Source: a virus. Taken from it: DNA of 40,906 bases. The DNA is taken from positions 1-40,906 of IMG/VR virus record IMGVR_UViG_3300005529_000065; one strand, given 5' to 3'. The notes below the pieces were generated by a model. It saw only the letters and a list, made by a program, of their open reading frames with translations. It searched no databases and was not told where the DNA came from. Shown here piece after piece: positions 22,489 through 27,722 of the stretch (its first letter is position 1; each line of letters opens with the position of its first letter). The translations under genes and the position numbers were made by a program.

Positions 22489-23011
22489 CTTGGTCGTGGC
22501 TGCGGCCGTCTACGGCAACACCGCCGCAGTCAAACACTGGCAAATGCAGACCGCGCCTGACTGTGTTGAGCAGACCATCCGCATCGTCACCGACGAACTA
22601 GCGTCACCCGTAAGCGAGTCCGCGGTGGACGGGTATGCGCAGCGAAATGGCTGGTACGACCCCAGCGTTGGGACAAGTGGGCTGTACTGGCCCACGGTGC
22701 TGGCGCATTTCGGTGTGGCGCATTCCGAGGAGGGATACCACTCCCTCGCAACTGTGAAACGTGACCTACGGGAGGGCCGGCGTGTCGTGGTCGTTTTGGA
22801 TGGGCCTCGCGTTTGGGACCTGTTTGGTTACAGCACTCCGGTTGATACTGGGGCCGCTGATCACGCTGTCGTTTTGGATGAGGTCACGGCATCGTCCGTG
22901 GTTCTCACTGACACTGGCGTGCCTACAGGCGCTACGGAGGTTGCGCCGTTGAGCGTGTTTAAATCGGCGTGGTCCACGTCCGGTTACTTAACAGTGTCAG
23001 CCTGGAGGTAG
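22481..23011 (+). CDS. C39-like cysteine peptidase
   Basis: 176 residues from ATG 22481. HWQMQTAPDCVEQT places Cys28 at the start of a helix; AADHAVVLDEV (His128) and VVLTDTGVPTG (Asp144) follow, then FKSAWSTSGYL. This Cys...His...Asp order and the DHAV..L.D.G....F..AW..S frame match C39-type papain-fold peptidases seen in Streptomyces. No ABC transporter or signal peptide is present, so it would act in the cytoplasm. Substrate unknown. The gene shares a junction with the coiled-coil gene. Confidence 0.7.
   Translation: MIDLVVAAAVYGNTAAVKHWQMQTAPDCVEQTIRIVTDELASPVSESAVDGYAQRNGWYDPSVGTSGLYWPTVLAHFGVAHSEEGYHSLATVKRDLREGRRVVVVLDGPRVWDLFGYSTPVDTGAADHAVVLDEVTASSVVLTDTGVPTGATEVAPLSVFKSAWSTSGYLTVSAWR
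22984..22997 (+). promoter_or_regulatory. dispersed element, copy 8 (TTACTTAACAGTGT)
   Basis: Inside the 3' end of the peptidase gene, 17 bases before the next start codon; two core changes. Confidence 0.45.
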
Positions 23012-23014
23012 CAG

Positions 23015-23266
23015 TTGAGCGACTACTACACGCGCCACTACGGCAAACCCGAACCCCAAGGCCCCACCCAGCCCGAGCGGCCCGAGCTGCCGCCGGTCAA
23101 CCCAGTAGAGAACTACATCCCCCGCGAGACACCCCCTCCGATGCCGGAGAAGATCCTGGTCCCGGTGCTGGCGCAACAGCCGACGTGGACGTACCCGGAC
23201 CGGTGGCTGCTCACCCTGGCGATCATCCCACTCTGGGTGATGGTCATTGCCCTGTTCGTGCGCTGA
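23015..23266 (+). CDS. small single-pass membrane protein
   Basis: 83 residues from TTG 23015, with GGAGGT upstream. The Pro-rich soluble N-terminus (residues 10-55) carries PPVNPVENYIPRETPPP; one membrane helix (WLLTLAIIPLWVMVIALFV) ends the protein. Tail-anchored topology. Function unknown; superinfection exclusion is one possibility but not supported. Confidence 0.65.
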   Translation: MSDYYTRHYGKPEPQGPTQPERPELPPVNPVENYIPRETPPPMPEKILVPVLAQQPTWTYPDRWLLTLAIIPLWVMVIALFVR

Positions 23267-23267
23267 T

Positions 23268-23281
23268 TTAGTTGACTGTTC
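23268..23281 (+). promoter_or_regulatory. dispersed element, copy 9 (TTAGTTGACTGTTC)
   Basis: Just after the stop of the membrane-protein gene and 19 bases before the next start codon; ACTGT replaces ACAGT. Confidence 0.55.
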
Positions 23282-23300
23282 TACGGAAGGACAGCGGTGA

Positions 23301-23405
23301 GTGACGAAGCAAGAAGTCGACGAAGTCTGTCAGTGGTTGATCAATCAGGGCTTCAGGATCGTTACGGTAACTGCGACGGATATAACGATCAGGTTGCCGC
23401 AGTGA
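23301..23405 (+). CDS. small protein of 34 aa
   Basis: GTG 23301 follows GGAAGGACAGCG. The product, starting VTKQEVDEVCQWLINQG and ending TDITIRLPQ, has natural-looking amphipathic helix and strand patterns. Its TGA overlaps the ATG of the DUF3310 gene (TGATG). The alternative reading, a longer DUF3310 protein from GTG 23297, would have an atypical polar N-terminus, so two coupled genes are preferred. Confidence 0.55.
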   Translation: MTKQEVDEVCQWLINQGFRIVTVTATDITIRLPQ

Positions 23406-23629
23406 TGACCGACGTGCACGAAGGCATCGGAGACCCCGTGGCCAAGCCCAAGCACTACCTCGCACACCCCTCCGGCGTCGAGGCCATCACGATCACTGAG
23501 GCTTTCAACTTCAACCTGGGCAACGTCATCAAATACACGTGGCGTGCCGGTTTGAAGTCCGCCGACCCTCGCGAGGATCTGCGTAAGGCCGCGTGGTACC
23601 TGCAACGCGAGATCGATCGCCTTGGGTAA
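23405..23629 (+). CDS. DUF3310 protein
   Basis: 74 residues from ATG 23405. GDPVAKPKHYLAHPSGVEAI, FNFNLGNVIKYTWRAGLKS and EDLRKAAWYLQREIDRL are the conserved blocks of DUF3310, a small phage family (sometimes annotated nucleotide-kinase-like) found near nucleotide or replication genes. Length is complete for the domain. Activity unproven. Confidence 0.85.
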   Translation: MTDVHEGIGDPVAKPKHYLAHPSGVEAITITEAFNFNLGNVIKYTWRAGLKSADPREDLRKAAWYLQREIDRLG

Positions 23630-23639
23630 CCACCTGACG

Positions 23640-23786
23640 ATGAGCGCCCTATGCCCCTGGTGTTGTGACACCAGCCACGCCGGGCCCGCTTGTTACTGCG
23701 TTGATGGTGGTTGCGAGTCGGAGGACTGCCCGGTGCGTACGCCGCTAGAGGACTGGTCCGTGCCGAGAGTACCGAAATTTCGCTGA
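23640..23786 (+). CDS. small Cys-rich protein
   Basis: 48 residues from ATG 23640. LCPWCCDTSHAGPACYCVDGG then CESEDCPV carries eight Cys and one His in the first 31 residues, enough for one or two zinc sites. It ends PRVPKFR. The start lacks a strong ribosome-binding site. Function unknown. Confidence 0.5.
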   Translation: MSALCPWCCDTSHAGPACYCVDGGCESEDCPVRTPLEDWSVPRVPKFR

Positions 23787-23790
23787 TGCT

Positions 23791-23806
23791 ATACTTGACA
23801 GTGCTA
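23791..23806 (+). promoter_or_regulatory. dispersed element, copy 10 (ATACTTGACAGTGCTA) with hairpin
   Basis: Overlaps a perfect 6-bp hairpin TACGCC-GCGT-GGCGTA (23805-23820). The element lies 30 bases before the HNH gene start. Confidence 0.6.
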
Positions 23807-23836
23807 CGCCGCGTGGCGTACGTCAGGGAGGGCTAG

Positions 23837-24262
23837 ATGCCTAAGCGCACCCGCACCCCAGAAGAGCGTTACTGGGAGAAAGTGGGCATGGGGCCGAATG
23901 GCTGCCACGTCTGGTTGGCTTTCAAAAACAAGCTGGGCTACGGATGGTTCTGGGCGAATGGCCGCCACTGGGCGGCGCATCGATACGCCCTAAAACTGGC
24001 TGGCCGCGAGGTCCCGGACCACTTGGTGGTTGACCACCTCTGTCGCAACCCGAGTTGCGTGCGCCCGGACCACCTTGAGGCCGTCACGGACAAGGTCAAT
24101 ATCCAGCGCGGCCTGGTCCCCAAGACTCACTGCAAGTCCGGAAAGCACGTGCTGGACGTAGACGGCAGAGACCCTTACAACGGCTCTTGCCTTCCCTGTC
24201 GAAAGGAATACAAGATTGAGTGGCAGCGCGCGAATCGGGCGGCGCGACGTGCCGCTCTCTAG
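23837..24262 (+). CDS. HNH homing endonuclease 2
   Basis: 141 residues from ATG 23837. GCHVWLAF...GYGWFW...RYALKLAG is followed by VVDHLCRNPSCVRPDHLEAVT, the HNH core, and C-terminal Cys pairs (HCKSGKH; CLPCRKEYK). The core is nearly the same as in the proteins at 19027 and 30952. It overlaps the metallophosphoesterase gene by 47 bases. Its own copy of the dispersed element may control it separately. Confidence 0.88.
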   Translation: MPKRTRTPEERYWEKVGMGPNGCHVWLAFKNKLGYGWFWANGRHWAAHRYALKLAGREVPDHLVVDHLCRNPSCVRPDHLEAVTDKVNIQRGLVPKTHCKSGKHVLDVDGRDPYNGSCLPCRKEYKIEWQRANRAARRAAL

Positions 24263-25007
24263 GATCTTGGTGCTTCCCGACTCCCAGTTTGGGAGCGAGG
24301 ATCGACGCCTCCACCGCCAATTCATCGCCTTCATATCGACCTACCAACCAGACCGCATTGTCCATGTCGGCGATTTTCTCGACTGCAAAGCGCCCGCGCG
24401 CTGGTCGCGTGACACCGCCGAAGAGTTCGCCCACACCTTGCAGGAGGAGATTGACCGTGGACGTGCGTTTCTGCATGGTGTGCGACAAGTGTTCAGCGGT
24501 CCAGTCGATATCAAGTCAGGCAACCACGACGAGCGGATCGAGGTTTATCTGCGAACCAAAGCGCCAGCACTGCAATCGTTGCGGAGCCTCCGAATTGAGG
24601 CTCTTCTCGGCCTTGATCAATACAATGTCGGATGGCACCGGCAACCCTTCGACGTCGCACCCGGATGGCTCATCTGCCACGGGCACGAAGGGAGTCTCAG
24701 CCGCTACGCGGGTGGAACAGCTATTGGCCTTGCACGAAAGCTGGGAAAATCCGTCGTAACGGGGCACACCCACAGGGCCGGCATCATCTCCGAGTCCTAC
24801 GGGCTCCCCGGAAACATGAAGACCATCACCGGGATGGAGGTCGGCCACGCGATGGACATGAAAAAAGCGGCCTACCTGAACGCCGGAGCGAACTGGCAGA
24901 CCGCTTTCGGGTTGCTGTACGTGGATGGTCACCGGGTCACCCCGACGTTGGTGCCGGTGCACAAGGACGGCTCGTTCACCGTCGAGGGCGAGGTGTTCGG
25001 TGGGTGA
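24216..25007 (+). CDS. calcineurin-like metallophosphoesterase
   Basis: 263 residues from TTG 24216, preceded by AAAGGAA; GTG 24249 is an alternative. All metal-ligand motifs are present: LPDSQFG (Asp22), HVGDFLD (Asp53), SGNHDE (Asn103, His104), CHGHEG and TGHTHR. The family hydrolyses phosphodiesters or phosphomonoesters; phage copies may act on DNA ends or nucleotides. Located near the end of the early operon. Confidence 0.85.
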   Translation: MSGSARIGRRDVPLSRILVLPDSQFGSEDRRLHRQFIAFISTYQPDRIVHVGDFLDCKAPARWSRDTAEEFAHTLQEEIDRGRAFLHGVRQVFSGPVDIKSGNHDERIEVYLRTKAPALQSLRSLRIEALLGLDQYNVGWHRQPFDVAPGWLICHGHEGSLSRYAGGTAIGLARKLGKSVVTGHTHRAGIISESYGLPGNMKTITGMEVGHAMDMKKAAYLNAGANWQTAFGLLYVDGHRVTPTLVPVHKDGSFTVEGEVFGG

Positions 25008-25431
25008 GCCCTTGGACGTCGAAAGCGACGCGATCATCCCCTATCCCTTACTCGAAGACCACGACGCATACCGGACATTCTGCCTCAAACGAGCAGCAGC
25101 CCGGAAAGGATACGACGTGACCGACCTAGCCTGGTATTCCACCGAAACGCTCGCTGAGCTGGTGGAGGCCGTCCTGGGCGCGTTCACCCCCACACCACAG
25201 GGTGACGGGCGGGGCAACAATGATCCCGCTGAGGGGTGGAACGTTCAGGCTGCGCTGGCTGACGTTCAGCGGGCCCTGTACAAGCTGATGAGCCCCGAGC
25301 ACCGGGCCGTGCTCATGCTCCACCACAGTGGCTATCTGGAGGCCTCAGACGAGTCCCTGCAGGCCGCCTACACGGACCTGCAGGGGTGCCTGGGTGGTAG
25401 GCGCCCCAAAGGGCTTCTCGACCGTTCGTAG
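25000..25431 (+). CDS. hypothetical early protein, weakly sigma-region-4-like
   Basis: 143 residues from GTG 25000, overlapping the preceding gene by 8 bases. A central helical stretch (DVQRALYKLMSPEHRAVLML) resembles the first helices of sigma region 4, but the following segment (SDESLQAAYTDLQGCLGGRRP) lacks a clear recognition helix. Last gene of the rightward early operon, followed by a terminator. Regulatory role is a guess. Confidence 0.55.
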   Translation: MGEPLDVESDAIIPYPLLEDHDAYRTFCLKRAAARKGYDVTDLAWYSTETLAELVEAVLGAFTPTPQGDGRGNNDPAEGWNVQAALADVQRALYKLMSPEHRAVLMLHHSGYLEASDESLQAAYTDLQGCLGGRRPKGLLDRS

Positions 25432-25444
25432 GACCGCACACACA

Positions 25445-25488
25445 AGAACCCCCGCACTCAGGCTCACGGGCCCGGGTACGGGGGTTCT
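25445..25488. terminator. bidirectional terminator between converging operons
   Basis: AGAACCCCCG (25445-25454) and CGGGGGTTCT (25479-25488) form a perfect 10-bp stem between the rightward early operon and the leftward small-gene cluster. Confidence 0.75.
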
Positions 25489-25501
25489 CTGCGTTCACGG
25501 G

Positions 25502-25690
25502 TTAAGACCACTTCACGGTCTTGTTGTAGCCGTCACGGACGCGGACCGCGCGCTTAGCCGCGCCCATCGAAACCTCAAGCCGCGCCCGGAACAGGGCCGA
25601 CTGCAGGTCCACCCCATCCGCGTCGAAGCAGCGGACCCAGCGCGTACCGTCATCCGACCGTACGTCCACAGTGTAGTCAGCGCAGTACAT
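25502..25690 (-). CDS. small protein of 62 aa, last gene of leftward cluster
   Basis: ATG at 25690 is preceded by GGAGGGGAAC. The product starts MYCADYTVDVRSDDG and contains SALFRARLEVSMGAAKRAVRV, a strand-strand-helix pattern. Its ribosome-binding site overlaps the 3' strand of stem II of a hammerhead-like RNA (25699-25754), so access to it may depend on ribozyme folding or cleavage. Function unknown. Confidence 0.7.
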   Translation of the reverse strand: MYCADYTVDVRSDDGTRWVRCFDADGVDLQSALFRARLEVSMGAAKRAVRVRDGYNKTVKWS

Positions 25691-25698
25691 GTTCCCCT

Positions 25699-25754
25699 CC
25701 GGCTCATCAGGCCCGGGCTGAGTCCCGGACGACCCCATCACGGGGTTTCGCCAA
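25699..25754 (-). ncRNA. hammerhead ribozyme candidate HHR-2 (type II)
   Basis: Leftward strand, 5' to 3': stem II strand TTGGC (25754-25750); GAAA (25749-25746); stem III A+CCCC / GGGG+T (25746-25742 with 25736-25732) closed by loop GTGAT; cleavage-site C25731; stem I GTCCGGG / CCCGGGC (25730-25724 with 25717-25711, one T-G pair) closed by ACTCAG; CTGATGA (25710-25704); stem II return GCCGG (25703-25699; three Watson-Crick and two G-T pairs). All invariant core bases are present. It starts at the first base after the upstream gene's stop and ends in the downstream ribosome-binding site. Confidence 0.88.
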
Positions 25755-26015
25755 TCAACGCGCTGCAGGCTGCAGGAAACCCGCGCCGTGATTCCGGCCA
25801 CCACACTCACAATCACACGACGGCCCGACCGCCCCAGTGCACTTCGAACTGCACTTCGTCTCAGACACACGACCCTGCACCGCCGACATACGCATACGCG
25901 CCGCGCCACACGAGCAGTACTGGTTCTTCGGGTTGTTGTTCTCGCCCGGCTCCAAGTCCAGCGCGAACGGGTGACCGTTCCTGCACTTACCAACCCAGCG
26001 GGTCAAGGTGACCAT
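25755..26015 (-). CDS. Cys-rich small protein conserved in actinophages
   Basis: 86 residues from ATG 26015, with TGAGGGGG upstream. VGKCRNGHPFALDLEPG, QYCSCGAARM, VSETKCSSKCTGAVGPSCD and CECGGRNHG give nine Cys in pairs, a probable multi-zinc fold. The KC..KCTGA.GPSCDC.CGG.NHG block is one I have seen repeatedly in actinobacteriophage early regions; function is unknown. A hammerhead-like RNA (26042-26096) and a copy of the dispersed element lie in its leader. Confidence 0.75.
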   Translation of the reverse strand: MVTLTRWVGKCRNGHPFALDLEPGENNNPKNQYCSCGAARMRMSAVQGRVSETKCSSKCTGAVGPSCDCECGGRNHGAGFLQPAAR

Positions 26016-26041
26016 CGTGAACCCCCTCAGGACTTGGCTTG

Positions 26042-26096
26042 GACTCATCAGACCAACGAGAGCCACTCGTTGATGACGCCTCAACGGCGTTTCGCC
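26042..26096 (-). ncRNA. hammerhead ribozyme candidate HHR-1 (type II)
   Basis: Leftward strand, 5' to 3': stem II strand GGC (26096-26094); GAAA (26093-26090); stem III A+CGCC / GGCG+T (26090-26086 with 26080-26076), loop GTTGA; cleavage-site C26075; stem I ATCAACGAG / CTCGTTGGT (26074-26066 with 26060-26052, 9 bp with one T-G), loop TGGCT; CTGATGA (26051-26045); stem II return GTC (26044-26042). Stem II is short (3 bp with one G-T). The core is complete. It sits between a TTGACAG element and the 86-aa gene's ribosome-binding site. Confidence 0.85.
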
Positions 26097-26108
26097 ACAC
26101 GGTTTGGC

Positions 26109-26122
26109 GCTGTCAACTAACC
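26109..26122 (-). promoter_or_regulatory. dispersed element, copy 11 (GGTTAGTTGACAGC)
   Basis: Leftward copy 12 bases upstream of HHR-1. Confidence 0.6.
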
Positions 26123-26138
26123 GCCCAACCCCAACCCC

Positions 26139-26231
26139 TCACCACGGCAACACCCGACCACCAGGTGTCCGAGTGTTCACCGGCTCAACCGGCCGACGAA
26201 CCGGCCTACGCGTGATCTGAACCCGCTTCAC
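26139..26231 (-). CDS. possible 30-aa basic peptide
   Basis: GTG at 26231 overlaps the preceding stop by 4 bases (GTGA). The product KRVQITRRPVRRPVEPV... is basic and Pro-rich, ending GGRVLPW. The coupling favours a real gene; size and lack of known relatives make it uncertain. Confidence 0.4.
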   Translation of the reverse strand: MKRVQITRRPVRRPVEPVNTRTPGGRVLPW

Positions 26232-26380
26232 CGCGCCACCCCCATCTCCCGGTAGAGCTGGGCCACCAGATAGGCCGCGTGCTCCTGCACGTCCGAACGA
26301 ACCTCGTCCCGGCCCACCCCGTACTCGCCCATCCACGCCTCAGCGTCGACATCGACGGTGAAACTGATCCTGACCTTCAT
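26228..26380 (-). CDS. small protein of 50 aa
   Basis: ATG at 26380 follows GGAGGGAGGCGTC, a strong site. Product MKVRISFTVDVDAEAWMGEYG then EVRSDVQEHAAYLVAQLYRE: a beta strand followed by an amphipathic helix, compatible with a ribbon-helix-helix DNA-binding fold, though that is not certain. Its leader has plain hairpins but no hammerhead core. Confidence 0.65.
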   Translation of the reverse strand: MKVRISFTVDVDAEAWMGEYGVGRDEVRSDVQEHAAYLVAQLYREMGVAR

Positions 26381-26465
26381 GACGCCTCCCTCCACTCTCA
26401 ACCCACACGGCGTGTGGACCCAGAGCAGAGGACGGGCCTTTCGGCCCGCCCCGGCTGCACAACGA

Positions 26466-26588
26466 CTACTCGTCAGCGGAAAACACGCCCTGCGGGCACC
26501 GACACATCTCGTGATCCGCATGCGCGCATTCACCACACAACACACACACGTACAGGCTCATGCACGACCCATAGTGCTCAGCGTCCAT
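26466..26588 (-). CDS. small Cys/His protein of 40 aa, first gene of leftward cluster
   Basis: ATG at 26588 with GGGAGGG upstream. MDAEHYGSCMSLYVCVLCGE and CAHADHEMCRC give a zinc-finger-like Cys/His set in 40 residues. The ribosome-binding site lies in stem-loop II, and the first base of the ATG in stem III, of the hammerhead-like RNA HHR-3. This is the clearest sign that translation of this gene is tied to ribozyme structure. Function unknown. Confidence 0.7.
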   Translation of the reverse strand: MDAEHYGSCMSLYVCVLCGECAHADHEMCRCPQGVFSADE

Positions 26589-26640
26589 GGTTTCGCCCTC
26601 CCATTGGGCTCATCAGTCCGCGCGGGATACGCGGAGACCA
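26588..26640 (-). ncRNA. hammerhead ribozyme candidate HHR-3 (type III)
   Basis: Leftward strand, 5' to 3': stem III strand TGGT (26640-26637); cleavage-site C26636; stem I TCCGCG / CGCGGA (26635-26630 with 26622-26617), loop TATCCCG; CTGATGA (26616-26610); stem II GCCC / GGGC (26609-26606 with 26598-26595), loop AATGGGA; GAAA (26594-26591); stem III return A+CCA (26591-26588, 4 bp). Loop I (TCCC) and loop II (GGGA) are complementary, as in loop-loop contacts of fast natural hammerheads. The GGGA also belongs to the ribosome-binding site, and base 26588 is the A of the start codon. Confidence 0.9.
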
Positions 26641-26805
26641 AACCTCGGGCCAACACATCGCGTCAGGGGAACCCGGTCTCATCGCGCGCACGCGCCCGGT
26701 GCCTGCACGCGAGAAGCCCTCGCGGCATTAGAGTGGCCAAGCCACCCGTGACGCCTCCCGGCGATGAACCAACAGTGCCACCACCAGCGAGCACTGTCAA
26801 CCAAC
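26589..26805 (-). other. leader of the leftward cluster, no further gene supported
   Basis: Beyond HHR-3 this 217-bp stretch holds a leftward TTGACAG element (26791-26804) and GC-rich short hairpins (GCGAG/CTCGC and GTGGC/GCCAC on the leftward strand). A leftward GGGAGGCGTCACG near 26755 resembles the ribosome-binding site and start of the 50-aa gene but with ACG instead of ATG, perhaps a decayed gene. Confidence 0.4.
26791..26804 (-). promoter_or_regulatory. dispersed element, copy 12 (TTGGTTGACAGTGC)
   Basis: Leftward copy at the head of the leftward cluster, probably near its promoter. Confidence 0.6.
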
Positions 26806-27188
26806 TCAACCAAGGTCACCACACCAAACCGGCCAGCCACAACACAACCCTCAACCATTGCTTGAGGGTTTTAGTTCATGCGTGAACCATTCGCTTGCAT
26901 CAGCAAGCATTAGCTAGCAGCTGGCATACCAATACCATCAATCACACACACCACATCAACATGATGCCATCGCACAATGGCAACCAACTCACACATTGGT
27001 TTGTGCGCATTCGTGCACGTCACAAGCATGATCATCGCAACGTCTCGCGCGCCGGAAGTTTGACCCGGTATTGCTAAATTCGCGCGCACGGATCTTTATT
27101 ACTGTTGTCTCACAAATCTTGGGAAGTATTCCGGTTTCGGGCGCTGTGGGGATGTCCCCAGTGGGTCTCCGGAGTGCTCCCCCTAGTG
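26806..27188. other. intergenic block rich in inverted repeats (possible replication origin)
   Basis: No supported gene in 383 bp; base composition is visibly richer in A and T than the rest. It contains AACCCTCAA/TTGAGGGTT (26846-26870), GCTTGC-ATCA-GCAAGC (26893-26908), TGCCAT/ATGGCA (26965-26982) and repeats of the type AACCATT(C)GCTTG near 26853 and 26885. It lies between the leftward and rightward transcription units. Origin or divergent promoter region is inferred; no DnaA-box array is clear. Confidence 0.4.
26846..26870. terminator. hairpin AACCCTCAA/TTGAGGGTT
   Basis: Nine-bp stem with 7-nt loop, followed by TTTAG on the rightward strand; could end a transcript or serve as an origin element. 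Confidence 0.45.
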
Positions 27189-27202
27189 GTACAGTCAACT
27201 AT
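27189..27202 (-). promoter_or_regulatory. dispersed element, copy 13 (ATAGTTGACTGTAC)
   Basis: Leftward orientation although the nearest gene downstream (27228) is rightward; the only copy that points against its adjacent gene. ACTGT replaces ACAGT. Confidence 0.5.
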
Positions 27203-27227
27203 CTTCTCTGGAGTGGGGTGGGTCGTT

Positions 27228-27413
27228 GTGGGTACTTGGGATTATGGGTGGGGTTCTGGGTCGGGTCCGGGTGTGTGGGGTGTGTTGTTGGTGGTGGTTG
27301 TTTTTTGTGTGGTGCGGGTTGGGGTGGAGGAGTTGGTGGGTTGGGTTCGTCGGCGGGTGGCTCGGAGGCGGGCGTTGGTTGCGGCTCGGCGTAATCGGCG
27401 TGGGTGGTTGTGA
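27228..27413 (+). CDS. small single-pass membrane protein
   Basis: 61 residues from GTG 27228, with GGAG about 14 bases upstream (a nearer site is lacking). GTWDYGWGSGSGPG is followed by a membrane helix (VWGVLLVVVVFCVVRVGV) and a basic tail (RRRVARRRALVAARRNRRGW): N-out/C-in topology expected. Isolated between the repeat-rich block and the tandem terminators. A role in superinfection exclusion is possible but unproven. Confidence 0.6.
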   Translation: MGTWDYGWGSGSGPGVWGVLLVVVVFCVVRVGVEELVGWVRRRVARRRALVAARRNRRGWL

Positions 27414-27516
27414 TGGTTAGGTGGAGGTTAGCTTCGCAGGTCAATCCGGGACTGGATTGCTGTTGCAGTACAGTGAGGGGCACACACAGTGCCCTTGTAG
27501 ATACTCCGTATCTAGT

Positions 27517-27644
27517 GGGCCCCATCTAAGGGGCCCCATCTTCTTGGTGTTGAATGTGTTCCGGCCTGGAGGCCGGTTGGTTCGTATTCAACTACCGTAG
27601 GCTTGTTTCTAGCACCACCCTTGAGGGGTGGTGCTTTTGTTTTT
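27517..27644 (+). terminator. tandem terminators upstream of late operon
   Basis: Three perfect stems: GGGCCCC/GGGGCCC (27517-27536), CCGGCC/GGCCGG (27561-27576), and AGCACCACCC/GGGTGGTGCT (27611-27635) followed by TTTTGTTTTT, a classical rho-independent terminator. They insulate the late operon from upstream transcription. The rest of 27414-27722 shows no gene. Confidence 0.85.
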
Positions 27645-27692
27645 AAGTCTTATACGCGCGTGCGCGCGTAACGTCCGTGTTGTCCTGTACGA

Positions 27693-27706
27693 TTAGTTGA
27701 CAGTGC
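27693..27706 (+). promoter_or_regulatory. dispersed element, copy 14 (TTAGTTGACAGTGC)
   Basis: 16 bases before the first late gene (27723), directly after TACGAT, which may be a -10 hexamer. It is the only copy serving the long late operon before the capsid gene. Confidence 0.6.
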
Positions 27707-27722
27707 CGTAGGCAGGTGGAGC

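Noticed and set aside
26435-26480. Possible fourth hammerhead (CTGACGAG at 26476-26469 and GAAA at 26442-26439, leftward)
   Set aside because: The bases between them do not form a proper stem II and no stem I or UH site can be drawn; the GAAA is the loop of a plain GGGCC/GGCCC hairpin.
26655-26730. Leftward 21-codon open frame starting near 26729
   Set aside because: No ribosome-binding site and very Arg-rich; not supported as a gene.
27693-27722. The dispersed element as a simple -35 promoter box
   Set aside because: TTGACA matches a -35 hexamer, but most copies have no -10 at about 17 bp, and some overlap start codons; operator or stoperator fits better. Not formally excluded for single copies.
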